Source: an uncultured Lachnospiraceae bacterium
Lineage (GTDB): Bacteria; Bacillota; Clostridia; Lachnospirales; Lachnospiraceae
NCBI GenBank assembly: GCA_902779575.1
Contig: CACZBW010000005.1
Span: 62,001 to 126,000 of the forward strand
DNA length: 64,000 nt
Direction of reading: 5' to 3'
Numbering within the stretch: the first letter of the stretch is position 1; every line of letters starts with the position of its first letter. Both the position numbers and the translations under genes were made by a program. Positions 25,420 through 34,707 of this stretch are shown in pieces. Below the pieces are notes generated by a model. It worked only from the letters and a program-made list of their open reading frames with translations, searched no databases and was not told where the DNA came from.

Positions 25420-27501
25420 ATGCGCGCAAGCAAAGAACTACGCCTGACCTACACGGAGAAAGCACAGCAGATCGTTGACCGGCTCACTCTGGAGCAGAAG
25501 GTCTGGCTGATGAGCGGAAACATCGATTTCACCAAATTAAGTCCGGAAGAATTCGGAAAAATGGTGACCGAGATGCTCAGCGGCGACAATCATTACAATA
25601 TCACTCCTTATGACGCCGGCGGAATCGAAGAATATAACCTTCCTCCGATGCGTTTTGCCGACGGTCCCAGAGGAATCGTCTGCGGAAACTGGCAGACCAC
25701 CTGTTTCCCGGTAACCATGGCCCGCGGCGCGACTTTTGACCAGGATCTGGAAGAGGAAGTCGGACATGTCATCGGGCGGGAAGCGCGCGCGTTCGGCGCG
25801 AATCTCTTTGCAGGCGTCTGCATCAACATGCCCTATAATCCGGGCTGGGGACGTTCCCAGGAGGTCTACGGCGAGGAGACCACACATCTGGGAAAGATGG
25901 GCGCGGCTCTGGTGCGGGGCGTCCAGGATGAGGACATCATGGCCTGCGTAAAGCATTATGCTTTCAATAATATGGAGAACGCCCGCTTCAAGGTATCCGT
26001 CACCTGCGACCAGAGAACGGAACAGGAAGTTCTCCTCCCCCATTTCAAAGACTGCATCGACGCAGGCGCCGCCAGCATCATGAGCTCCTACAACCGCTAC
26101 AACGGCGTTCACTGCGGACACCACAACTATCTTCTGAACCAGGTTCTGAAAAAGGAATGGGATTTCGACGGATTCGTCATGTCCGACTTTATGTGGGGCG
26201 TCCGTGACACCGTGGAAAGCGCCAACGGCGGCCAGGATATGGAGATGATGAACACCCAGTGGTTCGGCGACCGCCTGATCAAAGCTGTTCAGGACGGTTT
26301 TGTGTCCGAGGAGCGCATCAATGACGCCGCCCTCCGCATCGTCCGCACGATCCTCGCGTTTGACGACGGCCACAAAGAATATGACATGTCTGTTGTCGGC
26401 TGCCCGGAGCATATCGCTGTCGCCAAAAAAGCCGCCGAGGAAGGCATTACCCTGATCAAGAACAGCGGCGCCCTTCCCTTCAGCAGAGCCGGCGTGAAGA
26501 AGATCGCCCTGATCGGCAAACTCGGCGCTTCCGAAAACATCGGCGACCACGGCTCCTCCTGGGTGCGCCCGCCCTATGTCGTCACCCCGAAGGCCGGTCT
26601 TGAGAAAACGGCCCCGGATACCGAAATTCTCTTCGCGGACGGCTCCGACCTGGAGGCGGCAAAAGAAGCTGCCCGCAGCGCGGACAAGGTTGTCTTCGTG
26701 GTCGGCTATAACCACGATGATGAGGGTGAATTCGTATCCGAAGACCAGATGAGCAACTATACGGGCGGCATCGGCGGAGACCGCAAGAAGAGCCTGGGCC
26801 TGCACGAGGAGGATATCGCCCTGATCAAGGCCGTCGCTCCGGAAAACAGCGAATCTGTCGTAGTCCTGGTCGGCGGGAATATGATCATGATGACCGAATG
26901 GTATGACGACGTGAACGCCGTGATCATGGCTTATTATCCCGGCATGGAGGGCGGCACTGCCCTTGCGGAGATCCTTTTCGGGGACGTCAATCCTTCCGGA
27001 AAACTCCCCTACGTCGTACCTTACAGGGAAGAAGACCTTCCGCATGTCGACTGGGAAGCCACCGATCAGTACTATGAGTACTATCACGGCTACACCAGGC
27101 TTGAGAAAAACGGCGTAAAGCCGCTGGTTCCCTACGGATACGGCCTGAGCTACACCAGCTTTGCCTTCAGCGATGTGACGGCGGAGAAGAAAGAGGACAG
27201 CATCCTGGTCCGCACGACAGTGAAAAATACCGGTGAACGCGCCGGCGCAGAAGTCTGCCAGGTCTACGCGGGCTTTGAAAACTCCGCGGTCGACCGTCCG
27301 GTGAAACAGCTGAAGGGCTTTGCGAGAGTATTCCTCGAAGCCGGCGAGGAGAAAGAAGTCACGGTTGAGATCCCGGTCGAAAAACTGAAATGGTACAACC
27401 CGGTATACCGCCGCTGGGAGCTGGAGCATATGGAATATACGATCTACGCCGGCAGCAGCGCGGACAACGCGGATCTGAAGACCACAAAGGTCACGCTCTG
27501 A
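25420..27501 (+). CDS. Glycoside hydrolase family 3 beta-glucosidase-like enzyme
   Basis: This 693-residue cytoplasmic enzyme has no signal peptide. The N-terminal TIM barrel contains FADGPRG (79-85), KHYAFNNME (178-186) and the nucleophile region GFVMSDFMWG with Asp256 as the likely nucleophile. The alpha/beta sandwich domain follows (about 330-540), and a fibronectin-III-like domain ends the protein (VKNTGERAGAEVCQVY...). It would release terminal sugars from imported glycosides. The start at 25420 has AAGGAGG 12 bases upstream; a closer ATG is out of frame. It stands alone with a promoter and a terminator of its own. Confidence 0.93.
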   Translation: MRASKELRLTYTEKAQQIVDRLTLEQKVWLMSGNIDFTKLSPEEFGKMVTEMLSGDNHYNITPYDAGGIEEYNLPPMRFADGPRGIVCGNWQTTCFPVTMARGATFDQDLEEEVGHVIGREARAFGANLFAGVCINMPYNPGWGRSQEVYGEETTHLGKMGAALVRGVQDEDIMACVKHYAFNNMENARFKVSVTCDQRTEQEVLLPHFKDCIDAGAASIMSSYNRYNGVHCGHHNYLLNQVLKKEWDFDGFVMSDFMWGVRDTVESANGGQDMEMMNTQWFGDRLIKAVQDGFVSEERINDAALRIVRTILAFDDGHKEYDMSVVGCPEHIAVAKKAAEEGITLIKNSGALPFSRAGVKKIALIGKLGASENIGDHGSSWVRPPYVVTPKAGLEKTAPDTEILFADGSDLEAAKEAARSADKVVFVVGYNHDDEGEFVSEDQMSNYTGGIGGDRKKSLGLHEEDIALIKAVAPENSESVVVLVGGNMIMMTEWYDDVNAVIMAYYPGMEGGTALAEILFGDVNPSGKLPYVVPYREEDLPHVDWEATDQYYEYYHGYTRLEKNGVKPLVPYGYGLSYTSFAFSDVTAEKKEDSILVRTTVKNTGERAGAEVCQVYAGFENSAVDRPVKQLKGFARVFLEAGEEKEVTVEIPVEKLKWYNPVYRRWELEHMEYTIYAGSSADNADLKTTKVTL

Positions 27502-27524
27502 TTCCCGCATGCAGCAGGATAACG

Positions 27525-27554
27525 AAAAGAACCCGGATCAGTCCGGGTTCTTTT
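27525..27554. terminator. Bidirectional terminator between GH3 and FMN oxidoreductase genes
   Basis: AAAAGAACCCGGA (27525-27537) pairs perfectly with TCCGGGTTCTTTT (27542-27554). T runs are available on both strands, so it can end both convergent genes. Confidence 0.9.
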
Positions 27555-27616
27555 CTCTTTCATGATTTTTCTCTTTCCCTTCACACTCTATCCTTTACGG
27601 GAGAGGAAGCACTTAT

Positions 27617-28522
27617 TTAAAAAGCTGCGTGATGAATAACCGTCGGGTCCATATGAGCCAGATCGATGCATCCGGTAAAAGCCATGGCCTTTTTCAGCTC
27701 GTCATTTACCTGCTTCAGGTATTCGCAGACCGCATCCGCTCCGCCCTTTTTCACTGCCGTCATCAGCGGTCTTCCGATACATACGGCATTCGCGCCGAGC
27801 GCCAGCGCCTTGAAGACGTCCAGGCCGGAACGGATATCGCCGTCGACAAAGACCGGCATTTCGTCCGGAAGGTATTTTCTGATCTCCGGAAGGGCCATCA
27901 GCGGCGGCAGGGCATATTCGATGCGGTTGTTGTGATGAGAGACCACGATTCCGCCCGCGCCGGCCTCAGCTGCCTGCCGCGCGTCATAAACGCTCAGGAC
28001 GCCTTTGACAATCACGGGCAGCGGTGTGCAGGAGCAGATCTGCTTCAGTTCCTCTGTTGTAAGAGGCGCCATCTCGAAGTCATCGACAAAGTCCGCGGAG
28101 CCGTCCGGACCAAAAGGATGGTCGATATCAACTCCCACTGCCAGAAGGCCAAGCTTCTCGGCGTGTCTGATTTTCTCAAAAATCAGCTCTCTGTCCGCGT
28201 AGGGCTTGATGATCTCAATCATATCCGTTCCCGCCGATGCGCAGCGCTCAACTTCCGGCTCATCCGCCATTCCCAGCCAGAGGACTGCGCCTGCCTTTGC
28301 CGCGCCTTCCGCGTACTGTGCCGTCGCCCCCTCGAACATGAAATGGTCCAGATGAGACAATGCCGCCGTCATTACGGGCGTTTTGAACTTTTTTCCGTAC
28401 AGCGTCATCTCCGTATCCGGAAATGTGGAATTCATGTACCTCGTCTCAATCAGCAGTGAATCCAGATATCTTCTTGTAATCGCATTTGAGTTTCCCGCCA
28501 TCTCCGCCATAGTCAGCACCAT
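27617..28522 (-). CDS. FMN-dependent alpha-hydroxy-acid oxidoreductase-like protein
   Basis: This 301-residue TIM-barrel protein is of the lactate oxidase/glycolate oxidase family. Visible are YGKKFKTPVMTAALSHL, PVIVKGVLSVYDARQAAEAGAGGIVVS, and the C-terminal phosphate-binding VFVDGDIRSGLDVFKALALGANAVCIGRP. The normally invariant SNHGGR active-site segment reads SHHNNR here. The histidine and arginine are kept but the neighbouring residues changed, so substrate or chemistry may differ. It follows tldE in the same direction after a 136-base gap holding a repeat. Start choice is uncertain: ATGs at 28522 and 28510 are both possible. Confidence 0.82.
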   Translation of the reverse strand: MVLTMAEMAGNSNAITRRYLDSLLIETRYMNSTFPDTEMTLYGKKFKTPVMTAALSHLDHFMFEGATAQYAEGAAKAGAVLWLGMADEPEVERCASAGTDMIEIIKPYADRELIFEKIRHAEKLGLLAVGVDIDHPFGPDGSADFVDDFEMAPLTTEELKQICSCTPLPVIVKGVLSVYDARQAAEAGAGGIVVSHHNNRIEYALPPLMALPEIRKYLPDEMPVFVDGDIRSGLDVFKALALGANAVCIGRPLMTAVKKGGADAVCEYLKQVNDELKKAMAFTGCIDLAHMDPTVIHHAAF

Positions 28523-28573
28523 CCTTTCTTTTCTGACTGATCGGGCCGCCGATTCATTCAGCAGTTTCCCCCG

Positions 28574-28629
28574 TGAAATGCTGATTTATTCTGAATGACA
28601 GCTTTTGATATCCTGCAAACAGCGTTTCC
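28574..28629. repeat. Interspersed intergenic repeat, copy 2
   Basis: Second copy of the element at 2474-2530, differing by one deleted T and about five substitutions. Its imperfect ends are TGAAATGCTG, and GGAAACGCTG read on the opposite strand. It is followed at once by two GTTTCCTCAG direct repeats (ending near 28659). It lies between tldE and the FMN oxidoreductase gene. Confidence 0.55.
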
Positions 28630-28658
28630 TCAGAAAACACTGATAAGCCTGTGTTTCC

Positions 28659-29936
28659 TCAGTCGCTTCCGGCAATCATCACGTCCGGGATCAGGACCGC
28701 CAGAGGACCTTCGTAACTGCTGTCCTTATATCGTTCTTTTGAGAAGACAAGCTTTCCCTGCAGCGGAATCAGATTTCCGTTGACAGAACCTCCGGTCAGG
28801 GCCGTCAGATTTCCGCTCCCGTCCGTCTGAAGCGCCAGGCGCAGCTCTCCGGCAAAATGACCGTCCATCACATCCATCTGAAAATCGGAAAAGCTCACTG
28901 CCTCGAGGGCGCCGGACCGCTTCATGTCCTCATAGGACATCGTTCCCGCGTCCAGCCTCAGCTTCTCATAGCCGCCTGTCGGCTCAATCCCGAGATAATG
29001 GGCAAATCTCGCGTTCCCGTGTATGGTCCGGAGGACGCCGTCCTGAAGGAGCGGCCGCTCCTTCATCGGGATCCCCTCCGTGCTGAAAGGCAGTGCGGTC
29101 ACGAGGGACAGGCGCAGCTTTTCGCCGGTCGTCACTTCCCCCTGCACATTTTCCCCGATCTTCCAGGTACTGTACCCGGGATAAATCATGGCTGACCCGG
29201 AACGGGCCGAATAGAAATTCAGCAGCTCCCTGAGATTCTCACCGGTCAGGATAATGCTGCAGCTCCCTGCCGCGGGCGCTCCCTTCGCGCGGGCGCGCAG
29301 CCGGACGTCCCGGATTCCTTCCTCAAGCTTCTCCTTCAGCGCCTGCGGGTCCAGATCGTCGTAGGCAAACTGCCGGAACTGTTCCACATCTTCGGGTGCG
29401 GTGCACTGGGCGACAAACTCTCCGCGGATCATATCGCGGATGCAGCTCACATCCGTTCCGGCTGAATCCACAATTCTGACCTTCGCTCTGCGGACAAAAA
29501 GCTCCGCCGAGTTGATAAAGGCAGTGTCGTCCGAGTCCGCATGCAGCACCACATCTGCGAGCGAATCCGCGATCTTGGCTAGCGGAAGCTCCCGGCAGGA
29601 CGCCCCGGAAGGCACCGTCTCCGAAACGGTCTTCTTCGGAAGGTCATACCAGCGGTTCTTCACAAAAGACGCCGCGTACCAGGCATCCTTTATTTTTCTG
29701 CCGATCTCCTCTTCTGAGAGAGAAGGCTCCAGGAATATGGTGGTTGACCCTCTGTATTTTACCCCGTCCTTCTCAAAATCGCGGAAGATCTCCGCGCTGA
29801 TCTCATCAAGATCCTTATATCTGGGCAGATCCAGTTTCTTTTTTATAAAATATAACTCCACGGCTTCCGTACGCTTCCGGGTCACCCGCCAGGCGGAAAC
29901 GCCGGCTTTTTCAAGCAGACTGATTATTTTGTCCAT
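28659..29936 (-). CDS. tldE: TldE/PmbA-type metalloprotease subunit
   Basis: This 425-residue protein is of the PmbA/TldE family, the non-catalytic partner of TldD. The C-terminal half shows the family pattern GIPMKERPLLQDGVLRTIHGNARFAHYLGIEPTGG, then a DFQMDVMDGHFAGELRLAL strand region and the closing GGSVNGNLIPLQGKLVFSKE block. It lacks HExxxH, as expected. With TldD it would form a heterodimer that degrades unfolded peptides or trims peptide natural products. It lies 123 bases after tldD. The N-terminal region is diverged from E. coli PmbA, so the family call rests on the C-terminal half and the pairing. Confidence 0.85.
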   Translation of the reverse strand: MDKIISLLEKAGVSAWRVTRKRTEAVELYFIKKKLDLPRYKDLDEISAEIFRDFEKDGVKYRGSTTIFLEPSLSEEEIGRKIKDAWYAASFVKNRWYDLPKKTVSETVPSGASCRELPLAKIADSLADVVLHADSDDTAFINSAELFVRRAKVRIVDSAGTDVSCIRDMIRGEFVAQCTAPEDVEQFRQFAYDDLDPQALKEKLEEGIRDVRLRARAKGAPAAGSCSIILTGENLRELLNFYSARSGSAMIYPGYSTWKIGENVQGEVTTGEKLRLSLVTALPFSTEGIPMKERPLLQDGVLRTIHGNARFAHYLGIEPTGGYEKLRLDAGTMSYEDMKRSGALEAVSFSDFQMDVMDGHFAGELRLALQTDGSGNLTALTGGSVNGNLIPLQGKLVFSKERYKDSSYEGPLAVLIPDVMIAGSD

Positions 29937-30059
29937 ATCCTTCCTCTCTGAATTATCTGTCCGACTTCCTTTCTCCCATGCAGCACTCAGCAGGTATCAG
30001 GCTATGCCTTATAGCCGTCTGCTGCCGGCGGCTGTACACTCCTTAAGCCGCGCCCCGTC

Positions 30060-31481
30060 TCAGCCCAGACGGATGCGCGCCTTGATATAGGGACCTCCGT
30101 CGGAAACCTTGACCCATTCCTTCCAGCCTTTCCCGCATGCGCCCGAGCCGCAGTGCCCGACTGTATCCGAGATCATGGAAATGGATTTCAGCAGGTCCGG
30201 CACATATCCTGTCAGGACAATCGGCCCGAAGACACGGCCCGTCAGTCTGCCGTCCCTGATCTCCCTGCCGAAGGAAACCATGCACTGAATGCCCCAGTTC
30301 TTGGGATCCTCCATGCCGCTGGTCGGGCAGTCCAGAAGAAGACCTTCTTTTACCGAAGCAATCATGTCCTCCGGACGGCTGGTCCCTTCCGTGAAGAAGG
30401 TATTAGTCATCCTGGTATATACCTTGTGGTCCACGGATTCCCTGCGACCGTTCCCGGTAGGCCTGACGCCGAGCCGGGCTGCCGACACGCCGTCGCAGAT
30501 ACCGGAGACCAGAATTCCCCTGTCGATGATAACGGTATCCGAAGCCGGATTTCCCTCGTCGTCAAAGAAATAGGAGGCGACGTCCTCATAGCTGGTGGCG
30601 GCTCCGTCCTTCATGGTGACAAGTTCTGACGCCACCTGCGTGCCCACACAGTTCTTTGCCAGTGCCCTGTCCTTGACAAACATATCCATCTCCACGCCAT
30701 GACCGAACGCTTCATGGACGATCATGCCCGTTACCTGCGGCGTACAGATGCACTCATACTCGCCGGGCTGAATCGGTTCCGCGGCCAGCGCCGCCCTGAG
30801 GGAATCCAGAGCCTGGGCGGAACAGTCAGGCAGACGCTCAAGGATCTCCGCCCCTCCCAGCGCGGAGGAAGCGCTGTAACCGTCTTTCAGGGCTTCCTCT
30901 TTCCGCCCGATAAAAATGGCGGAACAGTCGCTGAACATGACATTCTGTTCCAGATCCCGGCTGCGGGACAGGAACAGTTTATGATATACCTGGTAATTAA
31001 AGCGGGTGGTACAGTCCACAAGCATCTCGTCCGCTTTCAGACCTTCCTCCCGTACGCTGACCAGCTTTTTTACGATCTCCTCATCTCCCAGTTTCCGTGG
31101 ATCCGCCAGAAATTCCGTGGATTTTGAGAAAGAAAGCGGCGTCTCTTCCGCAGGAGGAGTCGGAAAACGCTCATACCGGTTCCCGGTCTCTTTGAACGAC
31201 TGATTAAGCCTTGCAAGGACGGAAGGAATATCCTCCTCCTTCAGGCAGTTGGCGCTGTATTCGGCATAGCCCCCGTCTTTATAGACACGGGCAGTAAAGC
31301 CGCGCCGGCCGAACATATTATTTTCCGTAATTCTTATGCCGGACCGGTTGACGGAATAGCTCTTCATCTCCACGTCTGTCGCGAGCACTGACGCATATTC
31401 ATACCGTTCAAGAAGCCCGTCCAGCAGTTTTTTCAATAGCGGCCGCACCAGGGCCAGATAGCTGCTTGATTCCACTTTCAC
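30060..31481 (-). CDS. tldD: TldD-type zinc metalloprotease subunit
   Basis: This 473-residue cytosolic protein has the zinc motif HEAFGH (HExxxH, residues 256-261) in VTGMIVHEAFGHGVEMD. The family segments NNMFGRRGFTARVY near residue 55 and IMISDTVGHCGSGACGKG-type C-terminal residues are also present. It is the catalytic partner of TldE. The start codon is GTG with AGGAGG 7 bases upstream. It sits 33 bases after the PfkB kinase gene, so kinase, tldD and tldE are probably one operon. No ribosomal natural-product precursor gene is visible nearby. Confidence 0.92.
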   Translation of the reverse strand: MKVESSSYLALVRPLLKKLLDGLLERYEYASVLATDVEMKSYSVNRSGIRITENNMFGRRGFTARVYKDGGYAEYSANCLKEEDIPSVLARLNQSFKETGNRYERFPTPPAEETPLSFSKSTEFLADPRKLGDEEIVKKLVSVREEGLKADEMLVDCTTRFNYQVYHKLFLSRSRDLEQNVMFSDCSAIFIGRKEEALKDGYSASSALGGAEILERLPDCSAQALDSLRAALAAEPIQPGEYECICTPQVTGMIVHEAFGHGVEMDMFVKDRALAKNCVGTQVASELVTMKDGAATSYEDVASYFFDDEGNPASDTVIIDRGILVSGICDGVSAARLGVRPTGNGRRESVDHKVYTRMTNTFFTEGTSRPEDMIASVKEGLLLDCPTSGMEDPKNWGIQCMVSFGREIRDGRLTGRVFGPIVLTGYVPDLLKSISMISDTVGHCGSGACGKGWKEWVKVSDGGPYIKARIRLG

Positions 31482-31514
31482 AATGATTCCTCCTTTTCAG
31501 GCTGCTGTTATAAT

Positions 31515-32420
31515 TCAGATTGTATCCGGCGCCAGTATCGCACCGGACGCGCCCGTTGACAGGGTACTGAGCGATGCCGCCCTGCAGGCTCTCTGGCAGG
31601 CCTCCCGGACAGGATATCCTTTGATGGTCGCCGCAAGGAAAACGGCGGCAAAACAGTCGCCGGCCCCGGTCGTATCCACCGGATCCAGCTTCAGGGCCGG
31701 AATCCAGCCCCGGAAATCCGGGCTGTCCGCATAGACGCCTTTTGCGCCGCACTTTATAATCACCGTCCCCGGACCCATTTTTCTCAGGAAAGCCGCGCAC
31801 TCCTCTACAGACCCGGTCCCGGTAAGGGAAAGCGCGTCGTAGCTGCTCGGAAGGAAAAAGTCGATCCGCTCCAGCAGGTGCGCGATTCCGTTCAGGCCGC
31901 GCTGATATTTGTCGAAAAGAAGGTCCGCAAAAACAGGGATTCCCTTCTCCTTCAGCTGATCCAGAAATTCCTCTAGGCCGTCCCGCTCCAGATAATCCAT
32001 TCCAAACAGGCTGGCCAGTGAAACTGCCTGCAGATGCTCAGGAATCTCCTCCGGCAGATCCGTTTTCCGGATCAGTCCGTGCGCCCCCGGAGCGGAAAAG
32101 ACGCGGCGTTCCCCCTTCTCGTCGATCAGGACCAGTGCGGTTCCGGTCGCCGCGTCGTCTCTCACGCGGATAAAGGAAGTATCCACGCCTTTCTTTCTAA
32201 TTGCCTCCTTCAGCAGGACTCCGTTTTCATCTCTGCCTACACAGATGTTTACACAGGCTTCCATCCCCAGCTGCGACAGATAAACCGCCTGATTTACCGC
32301 GTCGCCCCCGGCCTGTATGGAAATTCCGGAAATTCTCTGCTTTTCCTGCCACTCAGTCTGCCTGCTGACAGGCCAGGCGGCAATATCTACCACTCCTACT
32401 CCGATACACAGAACCTTCAT
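31515..32420 (-). CDS. PfkB-family carbohydrate or nucleoside kinase
   Basis: This 301-residue ribokinase-like enzyme begins MKVLCIGVGVVDIAAWPV and has the N-terminal substrate motif GGDAVNQAVYLSQLG. The C-terminal ATP/anion-hole motif DTTGAGDCFAAVFLA carries the catalytic aspartate. It phosphorylates a sugar or nucleoside; the substrate is not certain. The start at 32420 is well supported by GGGGAGG at 8 bases, whereas a longer frame reaching 32660 has no such site. It is the first gene of the kinase-tldD-tldE unit. Confidence 0.9.
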   Translation of the reverse strand: MKVLCIGVGVVDIAAWPVSRQTEWQEKQRISGISIQAGGDAVNQAVYLSQLGMEACVNICVGRDENGVLLKEAIRKKGVDTSFIRVRDDAATGTALVLIDEKGERRVFSAPGAHGLIRKTDLPEEIPEHLQAVSLASLFGMDYLERDGLEEFLDQLKEKGIPVFADLLFDKYQRGLNGIAHLLERIDFFLPSSYDALSLTGTGSVEECAAFLRKMGPGTVIIKCGAKGVYADSPDFRGWIPALKLDPVDTTGAGDCFAAVFLAATIKGYPVREACQRACRAASLSTLSTGASGAILAPDTI

Positions 32421-32470
32421 GCCGGATACCTCCCCATTGAATGCAATATAACCCGAAATTCCGCTTCTGT

Positions 32471-32504
32471 AAACAAAGAACCGCTCTGCACTGAGCAGAA
32501 CGGT
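32471..32504 (-). terminator. Terminator of the small-protein/ABC exporter operon
   Basis: ACCGCTCTGC (32480-32489) pairs with GCAGAACGGT (32495-32504) with one mismatch. A TCTTTGTTT tract follows on the minus strand, about 100 bases past the permease stop. Confidence 0.75.
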
Positions 32505-32601
32505 CCTTCTGTTTGATCCGGCAGAGATCCTTCTGACCGGAATGCTTCCGACTGTGAAGCCGCAAGCCGGAGATAGTTCCGTAATGATATTTTGAACATT
32601 C

Positions 32602-33873
32602 TTATATATCCTGTCCGGCTTTCCAGCGGGCGGACATACGGTCTTCCGGATAAAGAGCAAAATGAGCGCATTCCGGCAGAAGGAGCAGCAGCCAGAGCCA
32701 GATACCCGCTTTAAGGATCATGATCCCTCCCGCGATCAGGATCATGATCGCCGGAACCAGATATTTCCTGGGATGATGCCAGAGATCTGTCTCCGTCCTC
32801 CAGTCTCTCAGCGGGAAGCGCCATTCCAGCGCAGCTGAGAACATGGCGCTCTGAAGGGCAAAAAGAGCGGCTGTCAGAAGATCCTGCGGGACCAGGCCGC
32901 CGCAGACAATCTGCCAGGAGATCAGGTAAACGCAGTCAAGCCCTGCATTGATCAGAAAAATGAAGAGACAGTAGCCGGCCAGAAAATGTTTCCGCTGTGA
33001 GGGAAGCATCCGGACATTTATATCTGTATCCGGATCCGCTGACAGCATCGTGCAGACCGGCGTGTTGAGAGACAGGACGGCAAAACCAATCGGCAGCATC
33101 CCCGGCATCGCCGCCTGCCCCGGTAAAAAGGGAAGCGCACAGGCGAACAGACCGAGAAAAAGAGTATTGCGCGCATAGACCGGATTGAGCCGGAGAACCC
33201 GGAAGAAATAGCGGATGACATTCGCGCCGCCGTAACGGCGCCCCGGTCCCCTGCCAGAAATACCGGAACGCAGGAACACATAGCAGTCCGCTCTTCTCAA
33301 TACTGGCAGCGCCGGGCAGAGGCAGACGGCTGCCGCTGCCGCTTTTTCCACCGGGGTCCCGAGGAAAAGAATCCCTGAGATGGCTGCCGCCGCCCACAGG
33401 ACTGCGGTTGAGAAGCGAAGAAGCCGCATTCTCCTTCCGAAGCCTCCGCAGAGCAGGGCGAACCATGCCGCGCAGATCACACAGGCTGCCGCCGCAAAAA
33501 AGAGGGAAAGAGCGATTTCCCACATTTTCCAGTCTGAGAGCGCATAAAAAAGCGCCAGAACAGGAAGACTTCTCGACAGCAGCGTAAAGGCCGCAAAAGC
33601 TGACACAATCGCCGCCTTCAGCCGTCCATCCTCAAAAGGAAGAGAAAAAAGTCCTTCAAAATGTTCCACGCTGCGTTTCGACGACAGATTCTCCCACATG
33701 ATTCCTGCGGAAAAAACAAAAGCAGTGAGAAACAGCACCCGCGGACTGACCGCCCCCCGGAATCCCGACAGGCGGAGAGAAATAAAGAGAATGGCCGCAG
33801 TATATACACTGTTTCTGACACCTCTGTATTTTTCTCCGAACAGCTGCCTGCCGACAGCCTGGAACTCCATCAT
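32602..33873 (-). CDS. ABC exporter membrane subunit (ABC-2-like)
   Basis: This 423-residue hydrophobic protein has about 10 membrane helices and little recognisable motif content. Its start codon overlaps the stop of the ATPase gene by 4 bases (ATGA at 33870-33873), so it is almost surely the membrane partner of that ATPase. The architecture resembles ABC-2 type or YtrC/D-like permeases. The direction of transport and the cargo are unknown; antibiotic peptide resistance or lipid export are common roles for this class. Confidence 0.75.
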   Translation of the reverse strand: MMEFQAVGRQLFGEKYRGVRNSVYTAAILFISLRLSGFRGAVSPRVLFLTAFVFSAGIMWENLSSKRSVEHFEGLFSLPFEDGRLKAAIVSAFAAFTLLSRSLPVLALFYALSDWKMWEIALSLFFAAAACVICAAWFALLCGGFGRRMRLLRFSTAVLWAAAAISGILFLGTPVEKAAAAAVCLCPALPVLRRADCYVFLRSGISGRGPGRRYGGANVIRYFFRVLRLNPVYARNTLFLGLFACALPFLPGQAAMPGMLPIGFAVLSLNTPVCTMLSADPDTDINVRMLPSQRKHFLAGYCLFIFLINAGLDCVYLISWQIVCGGLVPQDLLTAALFALQSAMFSAALEWRFPLRDWRTETDLWHHPRKYLVPAIMILIAGGIMILKAGIWLWLLLLLPECAHFALYPEDRMSARWKAGQDI

Positions 33874-34568
33874 TCGCCAAGCACCTCCCTGATTGTTTCC
33901 GCCCTGATCCCGTCCCCGCTGAAACTGTTCCCGATCCGCCCATGCTCCAGAACCAGAACGCGGTCGGAAGTCAGGCAGATACTCTCGAGGATGTGGGAGG
34001 AGAACAGAACCGTCCCATAACTCCGGTAATCATTTATCATCCTGTAGAGAAACTCCGTACTCTGAAAATCGAGGCCGTTCACCGGTTCATCCAGCAGCAG
34101 GAGTTCCGGATGCAGGGCGAAAGCCGCGATCAGATAAGCCTTCTTCCGGTTTCCCGTAGAGAGCTCTTTCATCAGCACATCCGCATATTCCTCAAAATGA
34201 AAGCCCTTCGCCAGCTCATCCATATTTTCCGGCTCCCTGCCGTAGGATTTCGCGGCGTAGGCAAGATACTCCCGGAAGGTGAAGCAGGAAAAAGAGCGGT
34301 CTTCCGCAAAGACAGCATACCGCGATTTCCGAAAGGAATTATCCCGGAAAGAGAAGGGCTTTCCGCACCAGTGAAGCTCCCGGACTTCAAAAGATGTGAG
34401 AAGCCCTGAAACTGTCTTTATGAGCGTCGTCTTTCCGGCTCCGTTGAGGCCGATCAGGCCGACCACTTCATTCCGGAACAGATCCATCGAGAAATGGTTC
34501 AGAACCGGCGTACCCTCCGTATACCAGACATTCAGATCCCCGATCGAAAGAAGTTCCTGTTTTTCCAT
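33870..34568 (-). CDS. ABC exporter ATP-binding subunit
   Basis: This 232-residue ATPase has Walker A GLNGAGKTT (residues 41-49) and Walker B LLLLDEPVNGLD. The signature is altered to LSTGNRKK instead of LSGGQ. The H-loop is SSHILESI. These are typical of ABC-2 exporter ATPases. The start follows GGAGGAAGCAG. It is the second gene of the operon that begins with the 52-residue membrane protein and ends with the permease. Confidence 0.9.
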   Translation of the reverse strand: MEKQELLSIGDLNVWYTEGTPVLNHFSMDLFRNEVVGLIGLNGAGKTTLIKTVSGLLTSFEVRELHWCGKPFSFRDNSFRKSRYAVFAEDRSFSCFTFREYLAYAAKSYGREPENMDELAKGFHFEEYADVLMKELSTGNRKKAYLIAAFALHPELLLLDEPVNGLDFQSTEFLYRMINDYRSYGTVLFSSHILESICLTSDRVLVLEHGRIGNSFSGDGIRAETIREVLGE

Positions 34569-34707
34569 CTGCTTCCTCCTTCGTCAGTCCTTCCTCTTCT
34601 GTCCGTACCGCGTCAGCCGGGACGGACTGCCTGATATAACCATCTGGCAGCGTCCTTCCCGTCTGAATCACATCACCCGGCCGGACAGGCAAGAGCCCTT
34701 TCCGTTT

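Noticed and set aside
25537-27510. 657-codon frame antisense to the GH3 gene
   Set aside because: The GH3 gene has full domain support; the antisense frame has no recognisable motif and arises from codon bias.
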